Source: Fimbriimonadaceae bacterium (GTDB lineage Bacteria > Armatimonadota > UBA10988). From it: a stretch of DNA of 64,000 bases. A program made the position numbers and the translations under genes. The number at the start of each line of letters is the position of its first letter. The first letter of the stretch is position 1. The stretch lies in assembly GCA_020850355.1 (NCBI GenBank), contig JADZEX010000045.1:1-64000 (forward strand), in the 5' to 3' direction. The notes under the pieces were generated by a model, which saw only the letters and a program-made list of their open reading frames with translations, ran no database searches and was not told the origin of the DNA. Shown here piece by piece: positions 17,701-25,748 of this stretch.

Positions 17701-18897
17701 CCCGAGCGGCACCTCGAGGTATTGCAGCCCAGGGACCTGCGCGAACTCGTAGTCGCAGCGCCAGGAGGCTGCGCCAGTGAGGTGCTCGGGACGGTCCAGC
17801 AGGAGTCGACTGCCCGCCTGCAGCGCCGTTCCGCCCAGGCCCGGCGGCGCCGTTTCGGCTGGCTCGCTGACCAGCTCCAGCGGCTGCGGCCGACCATGCG
17901 ACGGGACCACCGCCAGGCGGCGCAGCCGCCAGCGGCCAGTACCAGGCCCGGGTCGGTCGCAGATCAGCGCCCGCAGCCGCCGCTCGCCGTCGAGCTGACG
18001 ATTGCCGTCGCCACCCCAGCACTCCGCGCCGCTCAGCGGCAGCTCGGCGCGCTGCCAGCCGGTCCAGTTCACCCCGCCCAGCGTGAACTGGTGGGTCTCG
18101 CCGCTGGCGTCCTGCACCTGGGCCCGGAGCAGCGCGCCGCCGCCATCGCCCTCCAGCTCCAGCAGCAGCCGCTCGCCCGGGGGCAGCGCCGCGCCCAGCT
18201 CCAGCGCCACGAACTGCAGGCCCGCGGCGGCGGTGAAGGTGTAGTCGAGCTGCAGCGTCTCGTCGGCGGCCTGCCAGGCCAGCCGAGTCGCCGGCTGCAA
18301 CTGGTCACCGGCCAGGCGGGCGGCGGCCAACGGCAGCGGCGCCGCTTCCGGCGGCGCGGGCTCCACCCGCGGCTCCCAGCGCAGGTCGTCGAAGTAAAGG
18401 TCGCCGCTGGCCGGCCTGACGACACTGTCCACCAGCAGCAGATCGAGGCGCAGCGGCGGGTCCAGCCGGCGGTTCTGATCGCCACCCCAGCACAGCCCGC
18501 CGTCGCCCAGACCGACTCGCAGCTCGCGCCAGCCGCGGAATGTCAGTAGTCCCAGCACGAACTGGTGGACCTCGCCGCTGCGGTCCGCCAGGCGCAGGTT
18601 GAGGCGCTGCCCACTCCCATCGCCACGAACCGCCAGGCGCAGCGCGGCCGCCCGCAACGGGATCGTCAACGGCGCGCTGAACCCGACATACTGCGGGCTG
18701 GGCACGCCGCTGGCGAAGGCGTAATGCAGGCCAACCGCCTGTCGCCCGCTGCGAGCCACCTGGGTTTGTAGCGCCGCGCTCACACCAGGCTGCAAATGCT
18801 CGCCGCCGAGGCGAACCGGCAGCGCGCTTTCGAAGTCCGAGAGGAGAAACACCGGGGAAGCCTGAAGCGCCAGGCAGAGCAGCCAACTGGCAACCAT
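14710..18897 (-). CDS. Large secreted glycoside hydrolase with repeated binding modules
   Basis: 1395 aa with a signal peptide (MVASWLLCLALQASPVFL). Three successive modules of about 160-180 residues each share a WGGDxNxxLD motif and an H-Q-F/Y-x-x-G strand, and look like tandem carbohydrate-binding modules. The catalytic part is a clan-A (beta/alpha)8 hydrolase resembling GH39/GH5. Its acid/base Glu lies in EVYNEPNIGFW and its nucleophile Glu in VWLTEIGWPNQ. After Ig-like stretches, the C-terminus (ITVDGDLREWAQV ... WQDDSLQVAVDP) matches CBM9/DOMON-like binding domains. GGAG precedes the ATG. The substrate is unknown; a plant or microbial polysaccharide is likely. Confidence 0.75.
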   Translation of the reverse strand: MVASWLLCLALQASPVFLLSDFESALPVRLGGEHLQPGVSAALQTQVARSGRQAVGLHYAFASGVPSPQYVGFSAPLTIPLRAAALRLAVRGDGSGQRLNLRLADRSGEVHQFVLGLLTFRGWRELRVGLGDGGLCWGGDQNRRLDPPLRLDLLLVDSVVRPASGDLYFDDLRWEPRVEPAPPEAAPLPLAAARLAGDQLQPATRLAWQAADETLQLDYTFTAAAGLQFVALELGAALPPGERLLLELEGDGGGALLRAQVQDASGETHQFTLGGVNWTGWQRAELPLSGAECWGGDGNRQLDGERRLRALICDRPGPGTGRWRLRRLAVVPSHGRPQPLELVSEPAETAPPGLGGTALQAGSRLLLDRPEHLTGAASWRCDYEFAQVPGLQYLEVPLGAALGTGRGPVRMQVKGDGSANPLRVRVHDASGEYHQYDCGTLQSTAWRELRCPLDRPSAGHWGGDGNGQLDGALTLVSVLVDAAVRPSQGRWWVDQVTIEQLAPAAQAVQCTVEPATPSGWTTAGAQPLGLQLTWRDRRAGAAGETPLAVRLVALDAAGEQVQESLRTVTLPGGQPVTTTWRWEGAAPGWRTLALVWRLADDYAVQRVNLARLPAAAAGPQTGNPFGACLHYAQHKGRVPLNYQLLARCGARWSRDEYGWTTVERERGKYTFPEYNDHYLRQARAQGIEPLIILDYGNPLYDDGQAPTSEPAQTAFAEYAYQMVRRYKDVCSAWEVYNEPNIGFWKPKPDPIAYTRLLQKTYQACKRADPTCTVVGICTAGTDLQYIEAVLQAGGGPYMDALSVHPYRYPRSPEESDFVGELQRLQALMQRYGIGDKPVWLTEIGWPNQDDPRGVSEATTADYLVRMVCLARALPFVGPVIWYDFQNDGTNPAYNEDNFGLLNLDFSPKRPYLAAAMMNRVLAAPRFAADHSPGDGLHGQEYVGADGERTVVLWSSTAPREVTLTLAGAANVELSSGSGEQRQVALQEGRLQVAVSGTPVFVTGRCTAVTVTPPVLLTAAAPTWPGGLATLELRAGPGAAGPAVAAPTAVWEVPPGWPTPQPVGAIAGAGGPRGQRLEVRVPADAAPGEYDVLVRLGAAVTTTAVTVEAPLAVRLVPQWQQGRLVTAVAAQNQTSVPQAGWRVQVLGEVVALPTLAPGATAVSASGAAVPGTAGVVQELAVTVEGPAGLRWTTAATVNGWLVPRLPAITVDGDLREWAQVTPVALTDYQSIAGRRPADDADLAATVRLAWSPTALGLAAEVRDAQHVQQQAPETAWQDDSLQVAVDPLAGSEPAAGFTEVALALGAAALGERTLPTATALPAGSFAVRRAGAVTTYEAALPWALLGVSEPRAGRRLGFGALVNENDGTGREGWLQVFGGIGWTKRAAELGVVVLGG

Positions 18898-18973
18898 CGC
18901 GAGCTCCGCACGGCCGTCCGGCTTCGCCCGCGCAAGACGGTTTCCTGCCGCGTGGCAAGCGGGTTTGGCGCGG

Positions 18974-19003
18974 TTGACAGCGCCGGATCCCGCTGAGTAT
19001 AAT
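18974..19003 (+). promoter_or_regulatory. Near-consensus sigma70 promoter of the beta-propeller gene
   Basis: A perfect TTGACA (18974-18979) and a perfect TATAAT (18998-19003) with an 18-bp spacer. This is the best promoter in the window and suggests strong constitutive expression of the downstream beta-propeller gene, possibly extending into dprA. Confidence 0.8.
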
Positions 19004-19021
19004 GGCGCGGCTTCCCGAACC

Positions 19022-19042
19022 GCCCGCGGCGCTGCCGCGGGC
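19022..19042 (+). promoter_or_regulatory. 5'-UTR hairpin
   Basis: A perfect 9-bp stem with a 3-nt loop, GCCCGCGGC-GCT-GCCGCGGGC, starting about 12 nt after the predicted +1. It is followed 10 nt later by the Shine-Dalgarno GGAGGAGG (19053-19060). It may stabilise the mRNA or modulate translation. Confidence 0.5.
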
Positions 19043-19065
19043 CACGCAGCACGGAGGAGGCGACC

Positions 19066-20805
19066 ATGACGGTGCGCAGGCTCTGGTGGACGGGCGTGAT
19101 CCTGTTCGCCGTCGCCAATGGCCAGGCTGACGACTTCACCATGGCACGCTACAATGCGGCCCGCACCGGCTCGACGCCCGAGAAGCTGGCTCCGCCGCTG
19201 GCGTTGCAGTGGCAGTTTGCCACCGACAAAGACACCTCGTTCGTGGCGGCCCCGCTGGTGATCGGAAATCGGGTCTACTTCTGTTCGCTCGGCACGGTCT
19301 ACTGCCTCGACGCCGAGACCGGCGAGACGAAGTGGGAGTACCAGATCCGCTACGACATCCGCAACACCCCGCTCTACGACCGCGGCCGGCTCTACGTCGG
19401 CACCGCCAAGGGCGAGTTGCACGTGATCGATGTCAGCGACGACACGACCCCCAAAGTGGTCACCGTGCTGGACCTGCACAAGGGTCTCACCAGCGACCCC
19501 CTGATCCTCGGCGACACGCTCTACCTCGCCAACGACGCCGGGCGCGTGCTGACCTTCAACCTGCAGACCTGGGCCGAGGCCGAGCTGCTACGGCTGCCCG
19601 ACGCCCCCAAGGGGCCGCTGGCCACCGACGGTAAGAGCCTCTACGTCACCAGCACCAACGGCATGTTGACGACCTACGAGTTTCGCCGCAAGCGCGTCGT
19701 CTGGTCGAAGAGCACCGGCATCCTGTCCACCGCCCCGATCGCCCAGCCGGGCGGCGCGGTGGTCGGCAGCCGGGACGAGATTCAGCGCCTGCGCGACATC
19801 ACCGGCACCCAGGAGTGGCGACGCCCCGGCGCTGGGGTCGACCGCGGCGGCCTGGCCCTCGGCAACAACCGCATCTTCGCCGCCGGGCGCGACGAGTTCT
19901 TCCTGCTGGTTGACGCGGTCCGCGGCAACTTGCTGGCCCGCGTCGAGGCCGACGCGCCGCTCGATCGGCCCGGCACCATCGCCGACACCGACTGCTACAT
20001 CGGCACCGGTTCCGGCAATATCTTCTGCCTCGACGGCAACAACCTTGAGGTGAAGTGGCTCTACCGCTGCAATCCGGTCGAGACCGTCGGCAAGAAGGTC
20101 CCGCAGTACAAGGTCGCCACGGCGCCCGTGATCGCCAACGGCAGCCTCCTGGTGGCCACCACCCAGGGCTCGCTGTACTGCTTCCGGGCCGATGCCGTGG
20201 ACGTCGGCAAGCCCAAGCTGTACCTGCCGCAGATCAGCACCAACGCCGTGGACGGTTCGCTGGTGGCGATGCCGGTCAACGACGACGAGTTGCGCGACGC
20301 CCTGCTGGAAGAGGCCAAGGCCAACGCCAAGGAGGGCGAGGAGCCGGAAGTCCCGAAGGACGCCGAGCCGCTGAAGTTGCCCGGCAAGCAGCGCACCTTC
20401 CGCTTCGAGACCTACGTCTACGACGAGGGCAGCGGGGTCGACCTTTCCAAGATCGTCGTCAAGTGGGACGACAAGCCCTGGCTGACCGAGCTGATCAAGG
20501 TCGTGCGGAACGACTACCTGTTGACCGTCGACCTGGTCAGCCAGCGCGAAGGCGCCGCGCGGGCCCGGCTCGATGACGGCGACCACGTGCTGAGCATCAC
20601 GGTGCCCGACTACCGTGGCAACCTGATCGAGCGCAAGTACAGTCTGACCATCGACAACTCGCTGCCGCCGCTGCCGCCGAAGAAGCCGGACCCGCCGGCC
20701 GGTGGTGGCCCGGGCGGGCCGGGTGCGCCGGGTGGCGTGCCGGGGGCACCGGTTGGACCGTCTGGATCGGGGGCCGGCGCCGCGGGGCCGCCGCCGGGCA
20801 CGTGA
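19066..20805 (+). CDS. PQQ-type beta-propeller repeat protein
   Basis: 579 aa with a signal peptide (ILFAVANGQADD). Repeated blades of the PQQ/BamB type follow: RVYFCSLGTVYCLDAETGETKW, GRLYVGTAKGELHVID, CYIGTGSGNIFCLDGNNLEVKW and GSLLVATTQGSLYCF. After the propeller come an Ig-like segment (about 445-545) and a flexible Gly/Pro tail. Such proteins are periplasmic or surface scaffolds; a BamB-like role is possible but unproven. It has a strong promoter, a 5' hairpin and an ideal ribosome site. Its stop overlaps the GTG of dprA. Confidence 0.72.
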   Translation: MTVRRLWWTGVILFAVANGQADDFTMARYNAARTGSTPEKLAPPLALQWQFATDKDTSFVAAPLVIGNRVYFCSLGTVYCLDAETGETKWEYQIRYDIRNTPLYDRGRLYVGTAKGELHVIDVSDDTTPKVVTVLDLHKGLTSDPLILGDTLYLANDAGRVLTFNLQTWAEAELLRLPDAPKGPLATDGKSLYVTSTNGMLTTYEFRRKRVVWSKSTGILSTAPIAQPGGAVVGSRDEIQRLRDITGTQEWRRPGAGVDRGGLALGNNRIFAAGRDEFFLLVDAVRGNLLARVEADAPLDRPGTIADTDCYIGTGSGNIFCLDGNNLEVKWLYRCNPVETVGKKVPQYKVATAPVIANGSLLVATTQGSLYCFRADAVDVGKPKLYLPQISTNAVDGSLVAMPVNDDELRDALLEEAKANAKEGEEPEVPKDAEPLKLPGKQRTFRFETYVYDEGSGVDLSKIVVKWDDKPWLTELIKVVRNDYLLTVDLVSQREGAARARLDDGDHVLSITVPDYRGNLIERKYSLTIDNSLPPLPPKKPDPPAGGGPGGPGAPGGVPGAPVGPSGSGAGAAGPPPGT

Positions 20806-21914
20806 GTCCCGCGGACCCGGCGGCCGAGGCCTGGCTGCGGCTCGCCGCGCTGAACACCTCAGCGCGGCGCAAGCAGCGGCTGTTGCAGCACTTCGGCAGT
20901 CCCGCCGCCCTGCTGGCCGCCCCGGCGGCCGCCTGGGCCGCCCTGCGCCCGCGCGACGGCGAGGTCGAAGGCGTCCAGCGAGTCGCGCAACTCGATGTCA
21001 GTGCGGCGATGGCCCTGCTGCAAGACGCCGCCGGGCGGTTGGTGCCGAGCACGGATCCGGAGTTCCCAGCGCGCCTGCAAGCCATCGACGACCCGCCCGT
21101 GGTGCTCTTCGTCCGCGGGCGGCTGCCGGCGCCGGAGCAGCCGGCCGTGGCCCTGGTCGGCACCCGGCGCACCTCGCCCTATGGTGAACTGGTGGCCGAA
21201 GAGCTGGCCCGCGACCTGGCCGCCGCCGGTGTCGCGGTGATCAGCGGGCTGGCCGCGGGGATCGACGGCGCCGCGCACGAAGGGGCGCTACGGGCCAGTG
21301 GGCTGACGGTCGCGGTCCTCGGTACCGGGGTCGACCGAGCCTACCCGAGCAGTCACAAGGCCCTCCTGGAGCGGGTCGCCGCTGAGGGTGGGGTGGTCTC
21401 TGAGTTTCTCCCCGGGACCGGCCCGCGGGGCTTCCACTTCCCGCTGCGCAATCGACTGATCAGCGGTTTGGCGCAGGCTGTGGTGGTGGTGCAGGCGCCC
21501 CGGCGGAGCGGGGCCCTGGTCACCGCGCAGCTCGCCGCCGAACAGAACCGTGATGTCCTGGCGGTGCCGGGGCCGATCACCGATTCGCGCCACGCCGGCT
21601 GCCACGACCTGCTGCGCGACGGGGCGCGGCTGGTGCGCGGCGCCGACGACATCCTGGAGGTCCTCAACCTGCCGCCAGCGGGCGCGCGGGGCAGCGACCC
21701 GCCGGACGCGCGTCCCGTGCCGGTGGCGGTCGCGCCGAGCGCCGGACCAGAGGCCGCCGTCGCCGCGGCCTGCGGCCTGCTGCCGCTGGGCATCGACGAT
21801 CTCATCGAGCAGACCGGTTTGGCGACTCCTGAGGTACAATCCGCGCTGGTGACGTTAGAGTTGAAGCAGGTCGTTCGGCGGTTGCCCGGTAACCGCTTCG
21901 TGCGCGCCACCTGA
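20802..21914 (+). CDS. dprA: DNA-processing protein DprA
   Basis: DprA protects incoming single-stranded DNA and loads RecA during transformation. The 370-aa protein contains the Rossmann-like core: VALVGTRRTSPYG, VISGLAAGIDGAAHEGAL, VLGTGVDRAYP, SEFLPGTGP, FPLRNRLISGLAQAVVVVQA and SGALVTAQLAAEQNRDVLAVPG. A C-terminal winged-helix region (LGIDDLIEQTGLATPEVQSAL) completes the usual length. The GTG overlaps the upstream TGA. The dprA-topA order is common in bacteria. Confidence 0.95.
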   Translation: MSPADPAAEAWLRLAALNTSARRKQRLLQHFGSPAALLAAPAAAWAALRPRDGEVEGVQRVAQLDVSAAMALLQDAAGRLVPSTDPEFPARLQAIDDPPVVLFVRGRLPAPEQPAVALVGTRRTSPYGELVAEELARDLAAAGVAVISGLAAGIDGAAHEGALRASGLTVAVLGTGVDRAYPSSHKALLERVAAEGGVVSEFLPGTGPRGFHFPLRNRLISGLAQAVVVVQAPRRSGALVTAQLAAEQNRDVLAVPGPITDSRHAGCHDLLRDGARLVRGADDILEVLNLPPAGARGSDPPDARPVPVAVAPSAGPEAAVAAACGLLPLGIDDLIEQTGLATPEVQSALVTLELKQVVRRLPGNRFVRAT

Positions 21915-21946
21915 TCGCGGCGCGACGTGATAGGCGTACGAAGTCC

Positions 21947-24391
21947 ATGGGCAAACGGGTAATCATCGTCGAGAGTGCAGCGAAGACGCGGACGATTGGG
22001 GGGTTCCTGGGGGACGATTTCGTCCTGGCGGCATCCCTCGGACACGTGCGCGATCTCCCCGAGCGCGACCTCGGAGTCGACGTCGACCGCGGCTTCGAAC
22101 CGACTTACCAGGTCATGAAGGACAAGGCCGAAGTCGTCAAGCGGCTGAAGGGCGCGGTCAAGGGCGCCGAGGCGGTGTTCCTGGCGACCGACCCCGATCG
22201 CGAGGGCGAGGCGATCGCCTGGCACCTGCAGCAGGCCCTCGGCTTGCGGCAGGTCGAGCGGATCGAGTTCAACGAGATCACCCGCAGCGCGGTGCAGGAA
22301 GCGCTGCGCCACCCGCGGCCGATCGACCTCGACCGGGTCAACGCCCAGCAGGCCCGCCGGATCCTCGACCGGTTGGTGGGCTACAAGCTCAGCCCGTTGC
22401 TCTGGCGAAAAGTCAAGAACGCCCGCAGCGCCGGCCGGGTGCAGTCGATCGCGGTGCGCCTGATTGTCGAACGCGAGCGCGAGATCCGCGACTTCGTGCC
22501 GGTCGAGCACTGGCGCGTGGTCGCCGTGGTCAGCCCCGCCGATCGCCCCGCCGAGCGGTTTGAGGCGCGCCTGGACCGCGTCCGCGGCCAGAAGCTGGAG
22601 ATCGGCGACCTGCCCGACGAGGCCGCGGCGCAGGCCGTGGTGCAGGAGCTGCAGGCGGCCGACTGGCTGGTGGCCGGGCTGTCGACTCGCACCACCACCC
22701 GCCGGGCCGCGCCGCCGTTGATCACCAGCACCCTGCAGCGCGATGCCTCCAACAAGCTCGGTTTTCGGGCCCAACGGACGATGAGCGTGGCGCAGCGGCT
22801 CTACGAGGGGCTGCCCCTTGGTGGTGGCGAGAGCGTCGGTCTGATCACTTACATGCGTACCGACTCGACCCGCGTCGCCAACGAGGCGGCGGCGGCGGCG
22901 CAGCAGCTGATCAGCGAGACCTGGGGCGACGACTACACCGGAAAGGGCACTCGCGGCAAGGCGCCGAAGTTGGCGCAGGATGCCCACGAGTGCATCCGTC
23001 CGACCTATGTCGAAAAGCACCCGGACGAGATCGACAAGCTGCTCCCCGGCCGCGAGAACCTCGACGCGCGGCGGCTGTACCGCCTGATCTGGACGCGCTT
23101 CGTGGCCAGCCAGATGGCCCCGGCGCAGCTCGAGACGACCAGCGCCGACCTCAGCGCCGGGCCGCACGGCCTGCGCGCCAGCGGTACGCGGGTGCTGTTT
23201 CCGGGCTACATGGCCCTCACCGGGCTGCCGCAGGCCGCCAAGAAGAGCGACGAGCCGGCCGACGACGAGGAGCGCGGCGATGACGACTTCGGGCGGCTGC
23301 TCCCACCGCTGCGCGAGGGCGAGCCGCTGCAACTGCACGAGCTGACGCCCAGCCAGCACGTCACCCAGCCGCCGCCACGCTACACCGAGGCCTCCCTGGT
23401 GAAGACGCTCGAAGAGCGCGGGATCGGCCGGCCGAGCACCTACGCGCCGATCCTCGGCACCATCACCGAGCGGCGGTACGTCAGTCTCGAGCAGAACCGC
23501 TTCGTCCCGACCGGACTCGGCGAGGCGGTCAACGACGCCCTGGTGAAGCACTTCCCGACGATCATGGACGTCGACTTCACGGCCACGCTAGAGTCCGAGC
23601 TGGACGATGTCGAGACCGGCAAGCACGACTGGGTGGCCCTGCTGGAGGAGTTTCACACCCCGTTCGCGCAGCAGATTGAGGACGCCAACCGCGATATGGA
23701 GCGGGTCAAGGTGCAGGCTGTCGAGACCGACCACGACTGCCCGCAGTGTGGCGCCAAGATGCTGCTCCGCGAGGGCCGCTACGGGCAGTTCCTGGGTTGC
23801 TCGCGCTACCCCGAATGCAACGGCATCTTGCGGCTGGACCGCCAGGGCAACCCGGTCTCGCCGGAGGGCACCCCGACGGAACAGCCCTGCCCGGTCTGCG
23901 AGTCGCCGCTGCACCGGATCGAGGGCCGTTGGGGGCCGTATCTCCGCTGCTCGCGCCACCCCGAGTGCGAGGGTCGCATGAAGCTCGACCGCCAGGGCAA
24001 CGCAACGGCCGTCGAGAAGCCGCAGACCACCAAACAGAAGTGCCCCAAGTGCAGCAGCGTGATGCTGCTCCGCAACAGCAAACGCGGACCCTTTCTGGGG
24101 TGCAGCGCCTACCCGAAGTGCCGCGGCATCGTGCGCCTCGATGACACCATCCGGGCAGCGCTGCAGGCGGACGGGCTCACCATCCCCGAAGCCCCCCCCA
24201 GCACCCCGGGCAGCGGACCGGTGCAGACCCCAGTGGCCTGCGAGGCGTGCGGCTCGCCGATGATCTTGCGGACCAGCCGCCGCGGGCCATTCCTGGGCTG
24301 CAGCGGCTACCCGAAGTGCCGCTCGACCCGCGAGCTGGACGATGCCGTCCGCGCCACGCTGGCCGCCGCCGGCATCGCCCTCGACCCCTGA
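21947..24391 (+). CDS. topA: DNA topoisomerase I
   Basis: Type IA topoisomerase that relaxes negative supercoils. At 814 aa it has the TOPRIM domain (VESAAKTRTI; ATDPDREGEAIAWHL with the metal Asp pair near 83-85). The active-site Tyr is in LITYMRTDST near residue 302. Four C-terminal C4 zinc ribbons (CPQC...C, CPVC...C, CPKC...C, CEAC...C, with GxFLGCSxYPxC repeats) bind DNA. The start follows dprA by 32 bp with only a weak ribosome site, so the two are probably co-transcribed. Confidence 0.97.
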   Translation: MGKRVIIVESAAKTRTIGGFLGDDFVLAASLGHVRDLPERDLGVDVDRGFEPTYQVMKDKAEVVKRLKGAVKGAEAVFLATDPDREGEAIAWHLQQALGLRQVERIEFNEITRSAVQEALRHPRPIDLDRVNAQQARRILDRLVGYKLSPLLWRKVKNARSAGRVQSIAVRLIVEREREIRDFVPVEHWRVVAVVSPADRPAERFEARLDRVRGQKLEIGDLPDEAAAQAVVQELQAADWLVAGLSTRTTTRRAAPPLITSTLQRDASNKLGFRAQRTMSVAQRLYEGLPLGGGESVGLITYMRTDSTRVANEAAAAAQQLISETWGDDYTGKGTRGKAPKLAQDAHECIRPTYVEKHPDEIDKLLPGRENLDARRLYRLIWTRFVASQMAPAQLETTSADLSAGPHGLRASGTRVLFPGYMALTGLPQAAKKSDEPADDEERGDDDFGRLLPPLREGEPLQLHELTPSQHVTQPPPRYTEASLVKTLEERGIGRPSTYAPILGTITERRYVSLEQNRFVPTGLGEAVNDALVKHFPTIMDVDFTATLESELDDVETGKHDWVALLEEFHTPFAQQIEDANRDMERVKVQAVETDHDCPQCGAKMLLREGRYGQFLGCSRYPECNGILRLDRQGNPVSPEGTPTEQPCPVCESPLHRIEGRWGPYLRCSRHPECEGRMKLDRQGNATAVEKPQTTKQKCPKCSSVMLLRNSKRGPFLGCSAYPKCRGIVRLDDTIRAALQADGLTIPEAPPSTPGSGPVQTPVACEACGSPMILRTSRRGPFLGCSGYPKCRSTRELDDAVRATLAAAGIALDP

Positions 24392-24398
24392 CGGCCTT

Positions 24399-24430
24399 AC
24401 GATTCCCTTAAGGATTTCTTACGGAATCGT
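24399..24430. terminator. Inverted repeat after topA, possible terminator
   Basis: ACGATTCC (24399-24406) pairs with GGAATCGT (24423-24430) around a 16-nt loop that itself contains the palindrome CTTAAG. It starts 8 nt after the topA stop. This stretch is much more AT-rich than its surroundings and has no T run after it. It may be a terminator or a protein-binding site. Confidence 0.4.
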
Positions 24431-24494
24431 GGCTTGCGCGGCTGGTTCAGAGGTGGTACCGTTGAGGTGGCCACAAACTACGCGTAGTGGGCCG

Positions 24495-24548
24495 ACGGGG
24501 CGCGGATCCCCCGCTGATGTCCCCCCCTGCATCGGCACCGCGCCCCGT
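24495..24548. other. Strong two-part hairpin, possible structured RNA or terminator
   Basis: An 11-bp perfect stem (ACGGGGCGCGG at 24495-24505 with CCGCGCCCCGT at 24538-24548) encloses a second 7-bp stem (GCTGATG with CATCGGC, one G-U pair) and a C-rich loop of about 10 nt. The 3' arm is followed by TTT. It could end topA transcription or be a small RNA. It lies in a 433-bp gene-free stretch (24392-24824) that otherwise contains only the inverted repeat at 24399 and the parS at 24671. Confidence 0.45.
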
Positions 24549-24670
24549 TTCCATGTTTACCTGCCGCGGTCGGCGCCGGACCTGCGCGGAGGCGACCTGT
24601 TTCGCCAGCCGCTCCGCGCAGGCGCCGTGGTTGCACCTCAAACAAGCTGCCCGCCCAGCAGCGCCGCCGC

Positions 24671-24686
24671 TGTTTCACGTGAAACA
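24671..24686. other. parS: parS site 4 (single)
   Basis: A single perfect TGTTTCACGTGAAACA between topA and the export operon, both on the plus strand. It lies about 140 bp before the GTG of the adaptor gene. Confidence 0.92.
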
Positions 24687-24824
24687 GGCCCGCGCGCGGT
24701 TCGACGGCTCGCCCAGCCAGCGCGGCGGAGCTGACGGCCAGCACTTCGACCCGTCGTCAGCGGAGCGCCTGATGTCAGGATATAGCGGGTGGGGCGAGCC
24801 GCCGGGCGGCTGGAGTGGTGGGAC

Positions 24825-25748
24825 GTGAAGAGCTACCTGCAAGCGGTCTGGCGCAGCCGACGGGGCCGGTGGGGGCTGGTCGGCGCGGTCGTGTTGCTGG
24901 CCTGGGCGACGCACGCCGTCAAGGGGCAGTTGCCCGAAGTGGAGACGGCGGTGGCCCGCACCGCCGACCTCTGGCTGACGATCGCCGCCAGCGGCAGTGT
25001 CGAGGGTGTCGCCAGCGATTTGAGCTTCAACGAGACCGGGCGGCTGGTCGAGCTGTATGTCCGCGAGGGCGACACCGTCCGCGAGGAACAGGTCCTGGCG
25101 CGGATCGAGCCGGGGCTGACGCTGTCCGCGGGCGGGGTGCCGCTGGACGTGATCCGGGCGCCCTTCGATGGCTGGGTGGTGGCGGTGCATTGCTATCAGG
25201 GGAGCGTGGTGCAGCAGGGGCTGCCGGTGCTGCGGCTGGTGCAGCAGGGCCAACGCTGGGTCACCGCCTACCTCGACAGCGAAGACGCCGCGCAGGTCCG
25301 CGAAGGGCAGCGGTTCACCTGCCGGGCTGGCGGTTACCTGTCACGCGCCTGGCCCCTGGCGGTGGTGCGAGTCGGTCACGAGGCGGTCCCGCGCGACGAT
25401 GTGCCGGGGTCGGCGAAGCAGGTTCGCGTGCGGTTGCAGCCGCAGGAGGCAGGTCTGGTGCTGCCGCCGGGAACGCCAGTCGATATCGACGGCGAGGTCG
25501 AGCTGGCGCACCAGGCGTTGGTGATCCCCGCCGCGGCGGTGGTTCGCGAGAACGGTCGCAGCCGGGTCTGGCGGCTCCGCGCCGGGCAGGTGCAGCCGGT
25601 CGAGATCAGCACCGGCGCCAACAACTTCCGGCAGATCGCCGTCCTCAGCGGCCTGGCGCCGGGCGACACGGTGGTGGTCGAGGGCAAGACCAGCCTGACG
25701 CCCGGTAGCCTGGTGCGGGCGAAGGCCTGGACCGAGGGCGGCGGATGA
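24825..25748 (+). CDS. MacA/HlyD-type membrane fusion protein
   Basis: 307 aa. An N-terminal signal anchor (LVGAVVLLAWATHAV) precedes a biotinyl-lipoyl-like hairpin (GRLVELYVREGDTVREEQVLARI ... IRAPFDGWVVAV) and a beta-barrel ending PGDTVVVEGKTSLTPGSLV. Such adaptors link an ABC exporter to the outer membrane. The long coiled-coil hairpin is nearly absent, so it is short for the family. The GTG at 24825 has GGAG about 9 nt upstream. The stop overlaps the ATPase start (ATGA). Confidence 0.78.
   Translation: MKSYLQAVWRSRRGRWGLVGAVVLLAWATHAVKGQLPEVETAVARTADLWLTIAASGSVEGVASDLSFNETGRLVELYVREGDTVREEQVLARIEPGLTLSAGGVPLDVIRAPFDGWVVAVHCYQGSVVQQGLPVLRLVQQGQRWVTAYLDSEDAAQVREGQRFTCRAGGYLSRAWPLAVVRVGHEAVPRDDVPGSAKQVRVRLQPQEAGLVLPPGTPVDIDGEVELAHQALVIPAAAVVRENGRSRVWRLRAGQVQPVEISTGANNFRQIAVLSGLAPGDTVVVEGKTSLTPGSLVRAKAWTEGGG

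Noticed and set aside
15103-18549. A 1148-codon open frame on the plus strand opposite the glycoside hydrolase
   Set aside because: It is the antisense shadow of a GC-rich gene. Its product is Arg/Pro/Gln/Ala-rich without domains, while the minus strand encodes a recognisable signal peptide, hydrolase and binding modules.
24487-24828. A 113-codon open frame between topA and the adaptor gene
   Set aside because: It crosses a hairpin and a parS site, has atypical composition for a protein and no ribosome site.
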